Source: Chromatiales bacterium
GTDB taxonomy: Bacteria > Pseudomonadota > Gammaproteobacteria > Steroidobacterales > GCA-2729495
Assembly: GCA_020351875.1 (NCBI GenBank)
Contig: CP070671.1
Coordinates: forward strand, 2,265,253-2,329,252
Direction of reading: 5' to 3'
DNA: 64,000 nt
Shown here in pieces: positions 48,973 through 58,245 of the stretch. Each line of letters begins with the position of its first letter. The stretch's first letter is position 1. The position numbers were made by a program, and so were the translations under genes. The notes under the pieces are model-generated. The model was given only the letters and a program-made list of their open reading frames with translations. It had not been told where the DNA came from and ran no database searches.

Positions 48973-49806
48973 TCAATTTGACTTGGGCTTCTTGTAGCCC
49001 TTCGATTCCTCGAAGACGATGCGAATCGGGCCGGTGAGGCGGGCGGCAGTGAGTGTGCCGCCCCAGACGCAACCGGTGTCCAGGCCCAGCAGGCCGGGCC
49101 GCTGCAGCAGGCCCAGCGTGGACCAGTGGCCAAAGACAATGCGCACCGATTCCGTGGCGCGGTCGGGCATTTCAAACCACGGGGTCAGGCCTGCGGGCGC
49201 CGCATCCGGCTTACCCTTCTGGTCAAAGTCCAGCCGGCCGTCCGCCTGCACGAAGCGGATGCGGGTCAGGCAGTTCGTGATGAACCGCAGGCGTTCCAGC
49301 CCGCGCAGGCCCGGGTCCCACAAATTCGGGCGCGAGCCGTACATCGCGGCCAGGAATTTGCCCGCCCCGTCGCTGCGCAACACCTGCTCGACTTCCCGCG
49401 CGCAACGCACCGTTTGCAGCGGGTCCCATTGCGGTGTCACGCCGGCGTGCACCATCAGCGTGTTCAGGTCAGGCCGATAGTGCGCCAGCGGCCGGCGCCG
49501 CAGCCAGTCGACCAGTTCGTCGCAGTCCGGCGCGTCCAGAATCGTGTCGAGATCCCCCCGCGACACCGGCACGTCGCCCGCCAGCGCCAGGGCCAGCAGG
49601 TGCAGGTCGTGGTTCCCGAGCGTGACGACGGCGGTGTCGCCGAGGTCACGAACCAGTCGCAGGGTCTCGAGCGACTTCGGTCCGCGGTTGACGAGATCGC
49701 CGACGAACCAGACTTCATCTTTTCCCGGCTCGAGTTTCAGGCGCTTGAGTAGCCGCGAGAGCTCCTTGTGGCAGCCCTGCACGTCGCCGATCGCATAGAC
49801 CGCCAT
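48973..49806 (-). CDS. apaH: Symmetrical bis(5'-nucleosyl)-tetraphosphatase
   Basis: 277 residues. The calcineurin-type phosphoesterase motifs are AIGDVQGCHKEL, GDLVNRGPKSLETL, LGNHDLHLLAL and a later VHAGVTPQWD and GHWSTLG. ApaH hydrolyses Ap4A to two ADP and also removes Np4 caps from mRNA. It lies 14 bases downstream of apaG in the conserved lptD-surA-pdxA-rsmA-apaG-apaH run; the stop is close to the REP element, which may serve as its 3' boundary. Confidence 0.96.
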   Translation of the reverse strand: MAVYAIGDVQGCHKELSRLLKRLKLEPGKDEVWFVGDLVNRGPKSLETLRLVRDLGDTAVVTLGNHDLHLLALALAGDVPVSRGDLDTILDAPDCDELVDWLRRRPLAHYRPDLNTLMVHAGVTPQWDPLQTVRCAREVEQVLRSDGAGKFLAAMYGSRPNLWDPGLRGLERLRFITNCLTRIRFVQADGRLDFDQKGKPDAAPAGLTPWFEMPDRATESVRIVFGHWSTLGLLQRPGLLGLDTGCVWGGTLTAARLTGPIRIVFEESKGYKKPKSN

Positions 49807-49820
49807 CGGACCGGAGCGCG

Positions 49821-50207
49821 CTAATTCAGGATGCCCGGCACGGCCAGGCGGAAACGCGGAATGGCCGCTTCGAACTGGTCACCGTCGTCGCTGATCATGC
49901 CGTAGCTGCCTTCCATCGTGCCGACAGGCGTTTCGAGCACCGCGCCACTGGAATAACGGTGCATCTTGCCCGGTGGAATCTTCGGCTGCTCACCGACCAC
50001 ACCGTCGCCGCGCACCTCCTGCACCTTGCCGTTCGCATCGGTAATCAACCAGCGTCGCGTCAGCAGCTGCGCCGGCAATGCGCCCTCGTTGTGTATCGAA
50101 ATGGTGTACGAGAACAGGTAACGACTTTCCTCCGGTTCAGACTGATCCGGCAGGTACGCTGTTTGCACCTCGATACGAATTTCGCCGGCTTGGTGTCCGT
50201 CCGTCAT
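49821..50207 (-). CDS. apaG: ApaG protein
   Basis: 128 residues from the ATG at 50207 (a GTG three codons upstream is possible). A fibronectin-III-like beta sandwich: IRIEVQTAYLPDQSEPEESRYLFSYTI in pieces, QLLTRRWLITDANGKVQEVRGDGVVGEQP, and PVGTMEGSYGM. The family contains a phosphate-binding GxGxxG-like loop (RGDGVVGEQP). Its biological role is only partly known (it affects Co2+ resistance and Mg2+ efflux in Salmonella). It sits between rsmA and apaH as usual. Confidence 0.93.
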   Translation of the reverse strand: MTDGHQAGEIRIEVQTAYLPDQSEPEESRYLFSYTISIHNEGALPAQLLTRRWLITDANGKVQEVRGDGVVGEQPKIPPGKMHRYSSGAVLETPVGTMEGSYGMISDDGDQFEAAIPRFRLAVPGILN

Positions 50208-50233
50208 TGGTTCCACATTCTACCCTGCCGGCG

Positions 50234-51013
50234 TCAGGAGTTTTTGCGGGCGCAGTAGTTGGCAATTTTCGTGAACGCCGCAACATCCAGGGTTTCCGGG
50301 CGGCTGGTCGGGTCGATGCCAAGGGTTTGCAGGCCCGCCGCGTCCACCAGCCCCCGCAGGCTGTTGGCCAGCTGCTTGCGGCGCTGGGAGAAAGCGCGCG
50401 TCACGACCTGGTCGAATACCGGTTCCGAATCGATCTGCGCGCGTTTTTCCGGGTCGGGAACCAGGCGGGCGAAGGCCGAGTCCACGCGCGGCGGCGGGGA
50501 AAAGGCGCCGGGGCGGATCACGAACAAGCGTTCAACGCGGCACCGTGCGGCCAGGGCCACGGTCAGGCGCCCGTAGTCGCGCCCGCCGGGCGCCGCGGCC
50601 ATGCGGTCGACGACTTCCTTCTGCAACATCACATGCAGGTCGCGAAAGCAATCGCTCTGTTCCAGCAGGTGAAAGAGCAACGGTGTGGAAATGTTGTAGG
50701 GCAGGTTGCCCACCAGCCGCAGGTCGGTGCCGAGGACCCGAAAATCGAAGCGCAGGGCATCGCCCTGGTGCACATGGAGTCGTGAATCCTGGAGTTCCAC
50801 CTCGAGCCGGGCGGCGAGATCGCGATCCAGCTCCACCACGTCGAGACGCGCGACTCGGCCGAGCAGCGGGCGCGTCAGTGCACCGCGGCCGGGACCGATT
50901 TCCACGACATGGTCGTCGGCCGCCGGATCGATCGCCTGCACGATCCGGTCGAGTACGCTGGGGTCGTGCAGAAAATGCTGGCCAAAGCGCTTGCGGGGCG
51001 GCCCGTAGTTCAC
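50234..51013 (-). CDS. rsmA: 16S rRNA (adenine1518/1519-N6)-dimethyltransferase
   Basis: 259 residues from GTG. Motifs: [19 protein letters not shown], the SAM loop [35 protein letters not shown], the catalytic NLPYNIS and [14 protein letters not shown], and the C-terminal helical domain with [11 protein letters not shown]. It dimethylates two adenines near the 3' end of 16S rRNA during 30S maturation. The GTG overlaps the pdxA stop by 4 bases, so it is coupled to pdxA. Confidence 0.96.
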   Translation of the reverse strand: MNYGPPRKRFGQHFLHDPSVLDRIVQAIDPAADDHVVEIGPGRGALTRPLLGRVARLDVVELDRDLAARLEVELQDSRLHVHQGDALRFDFRVLGTDLRLVGNLPYNISTPLLFHLLEQSDCFRDLHVMLQKEVVDRMAAAPGGRDYGRLTVALAARCRVERLFVIRPGAFSPPPRVDSAFARLVPDPEKRAQIDSEPVFDQVVTRAFSQRRKQLANSLRGLVDAAGLQTLGIDPTSRPETLDVAAFTKIANYCARKNS

Positions 51014-52005
51014 GCCGACTGCCCGGCGCCGATGCCGATGGCGAGATCCAGCGCGGCGATGAAGCTGCCTGCATCGGCACGCCCGGTGCCGGCCAGTTCG
51101 ATCGCCGTGCCGTGGTCGACAGACGTGCGGACGATGGGCAGCCCCAGGGTCACGTTCACCGCGCGCCCGAAACCGCGATGCTTCAGCACCGTCAGTCCCT
51201 GGTCGTGGTACATCGCGAGCACCGCATCGGCCTGCTCCAGTTGCGGTGGCGTGAAGGCGGTATCGGCCGGCAACGGGCCCTGCACGTTGATACCGTCGCG
51301 ACGCAGCTGCGCGACAGCGGGCTCGATGGTGTCCCGCTCTTCGGTGCCCAGGTGACCGGATTCGCCGGCATGCGGGTTCAGGCCCAGCACCAGGATACGC
51401 GGTGCCGCGAAGCCGAAGCGCTCGCGCAGGCCCTGGTCGAGTATCCGGGCCGTGGCCACGATGCTGTCGACGTCGATCGCGTCGGGTACCTGCCGCAACG
51501 GCAGGTGCGTCGTGACCAGCGCGACCCGCAGGGTGTCGGCCACCAGCAGCATGACCGGGCGCGGCGCCTGGCAACGCTGCGCCAGGTACTCCGTGTGGCC
51601 GGAAAAAGGCACGCCCGCGTCGTTGATGATGCCCTTGTGCACCGGGCCGGTGACCATCGCGGCGAATTCACCCTGCCGGCAGCCGTCGCAGGCCCGGTCC
51701 AGCGTGTCCAGCACATAACGGGCATTCGCGGTGCTGAGCCGGCCTGGCGTGACTTCTGCGGCCGGGCCCTGGGCACAGACCTTCAGGCGGCCGGCCCGCG
51801 CGGGCGCAGGCTCGTCTGCCGCATCGTAAGGGCGCAACTCGACCTCCAGGCCGAGTTGCCGGCCCCGGGTCGCGAGCAGGTCTGGATCGGCAACGGCCAC
51901 CAGCTCGGCGGGCCAGTCGCGCCGGGCCAGTGCCAGGCACAGGTCGGGGCCGATCCCGGCCGGCTCACCTGGCGTCAGTGCAATACGTGGAATCGTTGCA
52001 GCCAC
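51010..52005 (-). CDS. pdxA: 4-hydroxythreonine-4-phosphate dehydrogenase
   Basis: 331 residues. Motifs: [20 protein letters not shown] at the N-terminus, the metal ligands in [57 protein letters not shown] and [20 protein letters not shown]. It catalyses the NAD-dependent oxidation step of the deoxyxylulose-5-phosphate-dependent vitamin B6 pathway. It follows surA by 39 bases and overlaps rsmA by 4. Confidence 0.96.
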   Translation of the reverse strand: MAATIPRIALTPGEPAGIGPDLCLALARRDWPAELVAVADPDLLATRGRQLGLEVELRPYDAADEPAPARAGRLKVCAQGPAAEVTPGRLSTANARYVLDTLDRACDGCRQGEFAAMVTGPVHKGIINDAGVPFSGHTEYLAQRCQAPRPVMLLVADTLRVALVTTHLPLRQVPDAIDVDSIVATARILDQGLRERFGFAAPRILVLGLNPHAGESGHLGTEERDTIEPAVAQLRRDGINVQGPLPADTAFTPPQLEQADAVLAMYHDQGLTVLKHRGFGRAVNVTLGLPIVRTSVDHGTAIELAGTGRADAGSFIAALDLAIGIGAGQSA

Positions 52006-52044
52006 TGGTCGTCGCCCCGGGCGCCCGGCCCGTGCTCCCCCAGC

Positions 52045-53352
52045 CTACATGCGGTACTCGACGAAGGCTTGGTCGCGCAGACGCCGGGCCCAGAGTTCCG
52101 TTTCTTCACCGAGCTTGCTGTTGCGAATGGCCATTGCGGCCTGCTGCAGGCGGACTTCTTCGGTGGTGTCCTTGATGCGGCGGTCCTGCACTTCCACGAT
52201 GTGCCAGCCGAACTGGGTCTTGAACGGCTCGCTCAGTTCACCGATCGGCAGCGTTTCGCATTTCGCCGCAAATTCGGGCACGAACGACCGGGGATTCATC
52301 CACCCCATGTCGCCGCCCTCGATCGCCGAGGTCGGGTCCTCGGATACCGCCGTTGCCACCGCGGCGAAATCGTCGCCGTTCAGGATCTGCCGGCGGATCT
52401 CGCTGAGTTTCTCGCGGGCCGCGTCGTCGTCCAGGACCTCATTCGTCGTGATCAGGATGTGCCGGGCCTTGACCTGGTTCTCCATGATCGGTTCGGCACC
52501 TCGCCGCTCATCGAGACGCACCAGGTGAAAGCCGCTGTTGCTGCGAATGGGATCGGAAATCTCGCCGGCCTGCATGGCGGGTACCGCGCCGGCGAACAGC
52601 GTGGGCAGTTCGTTGCCTTTGCGCCAGCCGAGATCGCCACCTTCCAGTGCCTTCTGCCCATCCGAATAGGCCACGGCCAGTTCACCAAACGACTCGCCTG
52701 CCCGGGCTCTTTGCAGCAGGTCACCAGCCTTGGTCTGGGCGGCTGCCACTTCTTCTGCGGTGGAGGTGGGCGAAGTTGCGATCAGAATCTGGCTCAGCTT
52801 GAACTCTTCGTCGAAGAACTGGCGGTCTTGCTGCCGCTCCATGTATTCGTTGATTTCGCGTTCGGATGCGTCGATTCGCGACATCACGTCGCGTTGCATC
52901 AGCTGGTCGACGGTAATCTGGTTGCGCAGGTCTTCACGAAACACCGAGTAGTCGATGCCCTCGCTGGCCAGCAGGTTCGGCAGCTCGCCCAGGCTGACAC
53001 CGTTGCGCTGGGCGACATTGGCCAGCGCTACGTTCAGGGTTTCGTCCGAGACCTGCAAACCGACCCGTTGGGCGCGCTGTAGCTGGATACGCTGCACGAC
53101 CAGGCGCTCCAGGACCTGCGGCACCAGCTGGCGCATCGGTGGTACCGGCGTGCCCTGTTGTTCCAGTCGCTCGACGATTCGCTGCAGTTCGACCTGCAGT
53201 TCGCTCTTCAGTACGACCCCGTCGTTCACCACCGCGGCAATGCCGTCCAGCAGCTGGCCGGAGCTGCTGAGCTCGCGGGTCTGGGCGTGCAGGGCGTTGC
53301 TGACCGGCAGCAGCAACAGTGCAAACAGAATTGCGGGGGCGTGACGAAACAT
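52045..53352 (-). CDS. surA: Periplasmic chaperone and peptidyl-prolyl isomerase SurA
   Basis: 435 residues. Signal peptide 1-24 (ending in LHAQ), the N-terminal chaperone domain (QLLDGIAAVVNDGVVLKSEL), two parvulin domains (LSQILIATSPTS...GDLGWRKGNELPTLF and VKARHILITTNEVLDDD...GDMGWMNPRSFVPEF) and a short C-terminal helix. It delivers unfolded outer-membrane proteins to BAM, LptD being a major client. It lies 13 bases downstream of lptD in the same operon. Confidence 0.96.
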   Translation of the reverse strand: MFRHAPAILFALLLLPVSNALHAQTRELSSSGQLLDGIAAVVNDGVVLKSELQVELQRIVERLEQQGTPVPPMRQLVPQVLERLVVQRIQLQRAQRVGLQVSDETLNVALANVAQRNGVSLGELPNLLASEGIDYSVFREDLRNQITVDQLMQRDVMSRIDASEREINEYMERQQDRQFFDEEFKLSQILIATSPTSTAEEVAAAQTKAGDLLQRARAGESFGELAVAYSDGQKALEGGDLGWRKGNELPTLFAGAVPAMQAGEISDPIRSNSGFHLVRLDERRGAEPIMENQVKARHILITTNEVLDDDAAREKLSEIRRQILNGDDFAAVATAVSEDPTSAIEGGDMGWMNPRSFVPEFAAKCETLPIGELSEPFKTQFGWHIVEVQDRRIKDTTEEVRLQQAAMAIRNSKLGEETELWARRLRDQAFVEYRM

Positions 53353-53365
53353 GATTCAGTTCTGG

Positions 53366-55582
53366 CTAGTTGTAGCCGAGAATACCACGATCCAGCAATG
53401 ACTCTGCCGCGGTACCGGGGTCACCGAAGCCTTTCAGGACGACCTGGAAACCGATCGACTCGTCCGATTCCCCGTTGCGCCGCGTCAGGTTGCTGCGCCA
53501 CACGGCGCGCACTGCCCAACAGCAGGTTTCGTACTCCAGCGCGGCAAATCGTTCCAGCGGGTCATTGCCCTTCAGAGAGAAATTGAAGCGGCCGACGAAG
53601 TTCCAGTGCTTTGCCAGCGGCCACGCGAGCACGGCGTCGATCTCCTGCAGCAGGCTCTTGCGGTAGCGGTAGGACAGGACACCGATGCGCTTGTCGTCCC
53701 GGCGGTAAGCCAGGCGCCCTTCGGCCTTGCGGGTGTCCGTTTCATCCGTGTTCCACTGGTAGCCCAGGTCCAGGCGCCAGTAGTTCGCGAAACGCGTGCT
53801 CATTTCCGCAAGGTAATCGGAGGAGTTGTCGTCCACCGGTTCACTGCCCGGCAGCGTCACGTTGGAATCCGACAGGTAACGCAGTTGCCCGACGGTGGCG
53901 CTGAGGAATTCCACACCGGTCTCGGCCCGGATCATCCGGGTGGTTACGCCGAGGGCCACCTGGTTCGCGTCGGCCAGCCGGTCGTAGCCCACGAAGCGGT
54001 TGGTGCGATACAGCTGCACGATATTCAGGTCGGCCTCGATCGTGTCGAAGACCGGCAAATCGTCCTGGTTGCGCGACGGTACGTAGGTGTACAGCGCACG
54101 GGGTTCCAGGGTCTGGATAAAGCGATCCTTGTTGAAGAAGCGCTCGAAGACGGTTTTGATATCCAGCGTGGCTATGGGTGCGGTCCGTTCCGGGTCGTCG
54201 GATTCACCCGGCGCGGTGTCGTCCAGCGCGTAACGCGTATGCTCCAGCGCGACGCCGGGTTCGAACTGCACGAAGCCCACGTTGATGTTGCGGGAGATGC
54301 CCGGCCGGATGTGTCCGCGCACACCGGTGACGCCGACATCGCGGTCGAAATAGCCGATCTCGGTGTCCAGCCGGTAGTTGAAACCCAGCCACCCCTGCGG
54401 GGCGTAACCACTGAGCCCGAAGCGGGGCAGCAGCTTGTAGGGCTTGTCGACGGTGCTCACGCTGTCATCGATGACCTGGATGTCCTGCAATCGCAGCAGC
54501 GCGGTCCACGCCCCGTTGAAGAACTCCAGGTCCATGCGCCGGTCGAGGCTCACCTGGCTGGTACTGGCCAGGCCGCTGGACAGGTCTTCGAAGTAGTTCG
54601 AGTCAGACACGTCGATCGCGTCTATCGTGCTGCGCCAGCCCAGCGGCAGCATGGTCTGGTTGGTAATCGCCAGCAGCACGCGATCTTTCTCGGTCTTGTC
54701 GTCATCGCGCAGGTACTCGCCGGTCAGCACACCGTTGGTCCATGGCTGTAAAAAGCGAAACTCGCCGCCCATTTGCAGCCCACGGTCGGTCATCAGGCGC
54801 GGCGTAATCGTCGCGTCGTAGTTCGGCGCGATGTTCCAGTACCAGGGCGCCGCGATGTCGACGCCGCGCCGTTCGCTGTTGCCGACATCCGGAATCAGGA
54901 AGCCCGACTTGCGCTTGTTGCTGACGGGGTAGCTGACAGTGGGTAGCCAGAATACCGGCACGCCCGCGACTTCCATCCGCGCGTTTTTGGCGCGGCCGAC
55001 ACCGGTGGTCTGGTCGATGGTGATCTTCGACGCGCTGAGCAGCCAGTCGTTACTCCCGGGAGGGCACGCGGTGTACGTCACGTCCCGCAGCTTCACTTTG
55101 CCCGTCTGGCGTATCTCTATGCGCCCCGCCGTGCCGCGGGCGGGCACGTTCCAGATGTCGAAGCTCGCGTCATTGATCCTGACGATGCCGTCGTCGCGGC
55201 TGAAGCGTGCCCCGGAACCCGACACCTTGAAGTCTTCGTTGCGGAACTCGGCAGTGCCGGCGATTTCCAGCGTGCCGGTTGCCTGGTCGAAACTGGCGTC
55301 TTCGGCACGCAGGAAACGGTTGCCGCTGCGGAGCAGGATGTCGCCGGTGAATGTGGCGTTACCGTCCAGCTGAAACTCGGCGCGGTCGCTGACAATGCTG
55401 ATTTCGTCTTCGGGTACCGGTGGCCCGGAGAAGGGCAGCGGCGGAGGCTCCACCGGGCAACCGCCCCAGTTCAGCACCCGACCGTCCTGAGCATTTGCCA
55501 ACCCGGGCGACACCGCGCAGCAGAGAAGTAACGTCAGGGTCAGCGGGGATCGGCGCAAGGGGGCAGGTCCGGACGTGGCCAC
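53366..55582 (-). CDS. lptD: LPS-assembly outer-membrane protein LptD
   Basis: 738 residues from a GTG at 55582. A signal peptide (LTLTLLLCCAVSPGLANAQ) leads to an N-terminal jellyroll (ISIVSDRAEFQLDGNATFTGDILLRSGN and repeats) and then the OstA/LptD barrel (GFLIPDVGNSERRGVDIAAPWYW, MGGEFRFLQPW, LGYQWNTDETD). It is the outer-membrane channel that inserts LPS with LptE. Cysteines that normally form the inter-domain disulfides are present near the N-terminus (WGGCPVEP) and C-terminus (YETCCWAVRAV). A TATAAT lies only about 14 bases upstream of the GTG, so an alternative TTG start 21 bases downstream is possible. A longer frame upstream is non-coding. Confidence 0.94.
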   Translation of the reverse strand: MATSGPAPLRRSPLTLTLLLCCAVSPGLANAQDGRVLNWGGCPVEPPPLPFSGPPVPEDEISIVSDRAEFQLDGNATFTGDILLRSGNRFLRAEDASFDQATGTLEIAGTAEFRNEDFKVSGSGARFSRDDGIVRINDASFDIWNVPARGTAGRIEIRQTGKVKLRDVTYTACPPGSNDWLLSASKITIDQTTGVGRAKNARMEVAGVPVFWLPTVSYPVSNKRKSGFLIPDVGNSERRGVDIAAPWYWNIAPNYDATITPRLMTDRGLQMGGEFRFLQPWTNGVLTGEYLRDDDKTEKDRVLLAITNQTMLPLGWRSTIDAIDVSDSNYFEDLSSGLASTSQVSLDRRMDLEFFNGAWTALLRLQDIQVIDDSVSTVDKPYKLLPRFGLSGYAPQGWLGFNYRLDTEIGYFDRDVGVTGVRGHIRPGISRNINVGFVQFEPGVALEHTRYALDDTAPGESDDPERTAPIATLDIKTVFERFFNKDRFIQTLEPRALYTYVPSRNQDDLPVFDTIEADLNIVQLYRTNRFVGYDRLADANQVALGVTTRMIRAETGVEFLSATVGQLRYLSDSNVTLPGSEPVDDNSSDYLAEMSTRFANYWRLDLGYQWNTDETDTRKAEGRLAYRRDDKRIGVLSYRYRKSLLQEIDAVLAWPLAKHWNFVGRFNFSLKGNDPLERFAALEYETCCWAVRAVWRSNLTRRNGESDESIGFQVVLKGFGDPGTAAESLLDRGILGYN

Positions 55583-55595
55583 GCGAGTTGCCCGG

Positions 55596-55601
55596 ATTAT
55601 A
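55596..55601 (-). promoter_or_regulatory. TATAAT -10 box for lptD
   Basis: On the minus strand TATAAT in the context CCCTATATAATCCGGG. Its closeness to the proposed GTG (13 bases) implies a very short 5' leader or a start further downstream. The -35 is not clear. Confidence 0.5.
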
Positions 55602-55735
55602 TAGGGCTCTTGTCCCTTCGAGTGACCAGAGCTGCCAACGCGGTCTTGCGGCTCGTGGGTCCGAGATCTGCCGCGACCACTGTGGCGCAGGCGATATAGT
55701 TGCAGGCCGGATTTCACCAAAGTGTCCACTGCCCG

Positions 55736-56410
55736 ATGAAAGCCATGCTTCTCGCCGCCGGCCGCGGTGAACGAATGCGCCCGTTGACCGACCACATCCC
55801 GAAGCCCCTGCTGGAGGTGGCGGGCCGGCCGCTGCTGGACTATCCGCTGGCGCGTTTGGCGCAGGCCGGAATCGACGAGGTCGTGATCAACCTGGCCTGG
55901 CACGGCAGCCAGGTTCGCGAATTCGTCGGCGACGGCAGCCGCTGGGGACTGCGGGTGCAGTTCAGTGACGAGGGCCCGGAGGCGCTGGAAACCGGGGGTG
56001 GCATCCGCCAGGCACTGCCGCTGCTAGGCACCGAGCCGTTCTGGCTCGTGAACGCCGATGTCTACAGCGACTACACGTTTCGCCCGCGGGGGCTCGCCGA
56101 CGGCGTGCTGGCCCACCTGGTGCTGGTGCCGAACCCCGATCACCATCCGGCCGGCGATTTCGCATTCGCCGCCGGGCAGGTGAGCGACGGCGAAGGCCAG
56201 CGGTTCACTTACTCCGGCCTCGCCGTGGTGGACCCGGGTATCGTCCGTGACCTCGCGCCGGGTCGTTTTCCGCTGGGCCCGTTACTGATCGACGCCGCGA
56301 AGGCAGGCCGGCTCACCGGCGAGCTGCACGAGGGCCTTTGGACCGACGTCGGCACACCCGCGCGCCTGGCGGAGCTGGAGCGAATGCTGGGCGCTCAGAC
56401 GTCCCGATAG
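55736..56410 (+). CDS. murU: Nucleotidyltransferase, MurU-like (N-acetylmuramate-1-P uridylyltransferase)
   Basis: 224 residues. The sugar-nucleotidyltransferase motifs are MKAMLLAAGRGERMRPLTDHIPKPLL (signature loop and Lys), ETGGGIRQALPLL, LVNADVYSDY and EGLWTDVGTPARLAELE. The short length fits MurU, which activates MurNAc-1-phosphate in peptidoglycan recycling and fosfomycin tolerance; GlmU/RmlA-type enzymes are longer. It is divergent from lptD. In Pseudomonas-type chromosomes the kinase gene amgK lies next to murU at this place; it is missing here. The ATG at 55736 begins the conserved motif. The 3' end overlaps the convergent GNAT gene by 16 bases. Confidence 0.85.
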   Translation: MKAMLLAAGRGERMRPLTDHIPKPLLEVAGRPLLDYPLARLAQAGIDEVVINLAWHGSQVREFVGDGSRWGLRVQFSDEGPEALETGGGIRQALPLLGTEPFWLVNADVYSDYTFRPRGLADGVLAHLVLVPNPDHHPAGDFAFAAGQVSDGEGQRFTYSGLAVVDPGIVRDLAPGRFPLGPLLIDAAKAGRLTGELHEGLWTDVGTPARLAELERMLGAQTSR

Positions 56411-56895
56411 CGCGCCACGCCGGTCACCCCGGCCATTGCGGCCGGATCCAGCACGTAGACCATGAAACTTTCCGGGGGCACCTGCCACTGGCAGCGCAGG
56501 CCATGTTTTGCCCCGGGCTCGAAGCCCAGCCGCGGATAGTAGGCGGGCACCCCGACCACGATCACGAAGGGGCAGCCGCGTGCGCCCAGTGCTTCGAGGC
56601 CGGCGCGGGTGAGGGCCGCGCCGATGCCCTGGCGCTGGCAATGCTGTCGCACCGCGAGTTCACCCAGGCCCATGCCGGCCACGGGTGGCGTCGAATCGAT
56701 AGTGACAGGGCTGAAGAACACGTGCCCCAGCACTTCGCCGTCCCGTTCGGCGACCAGCGACACCAGGTCCGGATCCGGCGACTGGCGCAGCCGGTGGAAC
56801 GCCGGGGTGCCGCCGTCGAAGACCTGGGCGTTGATGTCCGCGATGGCGGCAATGTCGGCCCCGCGGTTCTGGGGCCTGATGGTCAACTCGCCCAT
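56395..56895 (-). CDS. GNAT family N-acetyltransferase
   Basis: 166 residues from the ATG at 56895 (MGELTIRPQNRGADIAAI), preferred to the open frame upstream. Motifs: VSLVAERDGEVLGHVFFSPV, LGELAVRQHCQRQGIGAALTRAGL (acetyl-CoA loop) and GVPAYYPRLGFEPG. The small YhbS-like family lacks a defined substrate. It stands alone, convergent with murU by a 16-base overlap. Confidence 0.88.
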   Translation of the reverse strand: MGELTIRPQNRGADIAAIADINAQVFDGGTPAFHRLRQSPDPDLVSLVAERDGEVLGHVFFSPVTIDSTPPVAGMGLGELAVRQHCQRQGIGAALTRAGLEALGARGCPFVIVVGVPAYYPRLGFEPGAKHGLRCQWQVPPESFMVYVLDPAAMAGVTGVARYRDV

Positions 56896-57042
56896 GGTGC
56901 CGGGGATTCTGGGCCCCCGGCCCCGCGGAATAAAGCCCTGCCAGGGCTGAATCCAGTTGGGGACCGGCGCCGAAATTGCTGTTAACGGCGGGCAGAAACA
57001 CATGCCAACGCCGGGGACGGAAGCACGTTGGAGGAATTTGGA

Positions 57043-57366
57043 ATGAACAAAGGCAAACTCATCGCTCTATCACTGGTCGCTGGCCTGATGATTTCCGGTA
57101 CGGCCGCCGCGGCGCCCGCCCAGGACGCCATCAAGGCCTGCAAGATCGCCGTGCAGGAAAGCGTTGGCGAAGGCACCCTGAGCAAGCTCACGAAAGTGAA
57201 GTCTCGCGGTGCGAACTATGAAGTCTGGTTGAACGTCAAGGGCGACGCTGCCACCCAGCGCTCCTACTGCTATCTCCGCCGGGGCGAAGTCCAGCAGCTG
57301 GTGCTGGAAGACGGGCAGTGGGTTGGCCGCAACCCGAGGCGCCCGGAAGCCGCCGAGATCGGCTAA
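57043..57366 (+). CDS. Small exported hypothetical protein
   Basis: 107 residues. GAGGAATTTGGA precedes the ATG, a good ribosome site. Signal peptide 1-24 (ending in GTAAAA). The mature part has [36 protein letters not shown] and a second cysteine in [21 protein letters not shown]: one likely disulfide and a beta-hairpin fold. It matches unnamed small exported proteins of Gammaproteobacteria. It is convergent with lipB, overlapping by 4 bases. Confidence 0.7.
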   Translation: MNKGKLIALSLVAGLMISGTAAAAPAQDAIKACKIAVQESVGEGTLSKLTKVKSRGANYEVWLNVKGDAATQRSYCYLRRGEVQQLVLEDGQWVGRNPRRPEAAEIG

Positions 57367-58028
57367 GCCCGCAGTCTTGGGATGAGCCGGGGCCCCAGGG
57401 CCCCGGCCACTTCGTCGAGGTCCCGCGGACCACCCAGGTCCGCGAGCTGAGTGACCGGCAGGGCTTCGAACCCGCAAGGATTGATGCGCGAGTAAGGCGC
57501 TAGGTCCATGGCCACATTCAACGCGAGGCCGTGGTAGCTGGCGCCTTTGCGTATCCGCAGACCCAGGCTGGCGATCTTGGCGCCGGCCGCGTACACGCCC
57601 GGCGCATCGCGCCTGGCGACCGCGTCGATGTCGTAATTCGCCAGCAAGTCGATCACCGCGCTCTCCAGCGCCGTGACCAGTTGCCGAACGTTCAGCCGCG
57701 CGCGGCGGATATCGATCAGCGTGTAGGCCACCAGCTGGCCTGGCCCGTGGTAGGTCACCTGCCCGCCGCGGTCCGCCTGGATCACCGGAATATCACCGGG
57801 GGCGAGCAGGTGCTCCCGCGCTGCATTCAGGCCCAGCGTGAACACCGGTGAATGTTCCAGCAGCCAGATTTCATCCGGCGTGTCGGCGCACCGTTCGGCC
57901 GTGAAGCGCTGCATCGCATTCATCGTGACCGCATAGTCCGCGCGGCCGAGCTGGCGGATGCGCGGCGCGGGAATATCAGAGGACGACGAGGATCCGCTGG
58001 CTGGCGGTGAGTCGGCGGTAGATCTCAT
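57363..58028 (-). CDS. lipB: Octanoyl-[acyl-carrier-protein]:protein octanoyltransferase
   Basis: 221 residues. LipB signatures: [51 protein letters not shown] (catalytic Lys) and [20 protein letters not shown] (catalytic Cys). It moves octanoyl groups from ACP to lipoyl domains, the first step of lipoate synthesis. The start is not certain: the first 20 residues are Ser-rich and overlap the upstream DUF493 gene by 53 bases, so a later start (near MNAMQRF) is possible. Confidence 0.95.
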   Translation of the reverse strand: MRSTADSPPASGSSSSSDIPAPRIRQLGRADYAVTMNAMQRFTAERCADTPDEIWLLEHSPVFTLGLNAAREHLLAPGDIPVIQADRGGQVTYHGPGQLVAYTLIDIRRARLNVRQLVTALESAVIDLLANYDIDAVARRDAPGVYAAGAKIASLGLRIRKGASYHGLALNVAMDLAPYSRINPCGFEALPVTQLADLGGPRDLDEVAGALGPRLIPRLRA

Positions 58029-58245
58029 CGAGTTGTTCCCGGCTCGTGGCCGTAAAGGTGACGGTGACGGAGATGTACCGGCCGTCGCGGCTGGGGCGGA
58101 TGCTCACGTCCTCGTGGGCGATGGGCCCGGCGCTCGCTGCCACCAGGTCCATGACATGGGCCGGAAAGCCCTCGGCCTCGCGCCCCATGGCTTTAATGGG
58201 GAAGCTGCACGGAAATTGGAAGACGTCGTCAGTTTCACTGTTCAT
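57976..58245 (-). CDS. DUF493 (YbeD-like) family protein
   Basis: 89 residues from the ATG at 58245. The family begins with a segment like [22 protein letters not shown], then [22 protein letters not shown] and a terminal ILVVL. An ACT-like alpha/beta fold, thought to regulate lipoylation or related metabolism; it is routinely next to lipB, as here. The frame extends upstream to 58326 but the extra part is a shadow of the dat gene. Confidence 0.92.
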   Translation of the reverse strand: MNSETDDVFQFPCSFPIKAMGREAEGFPAHVMDLVAASAGPIAHEDVSIRPSRDGRYISVTVTFTATSREQLDEIYRRLTASQRILVVL

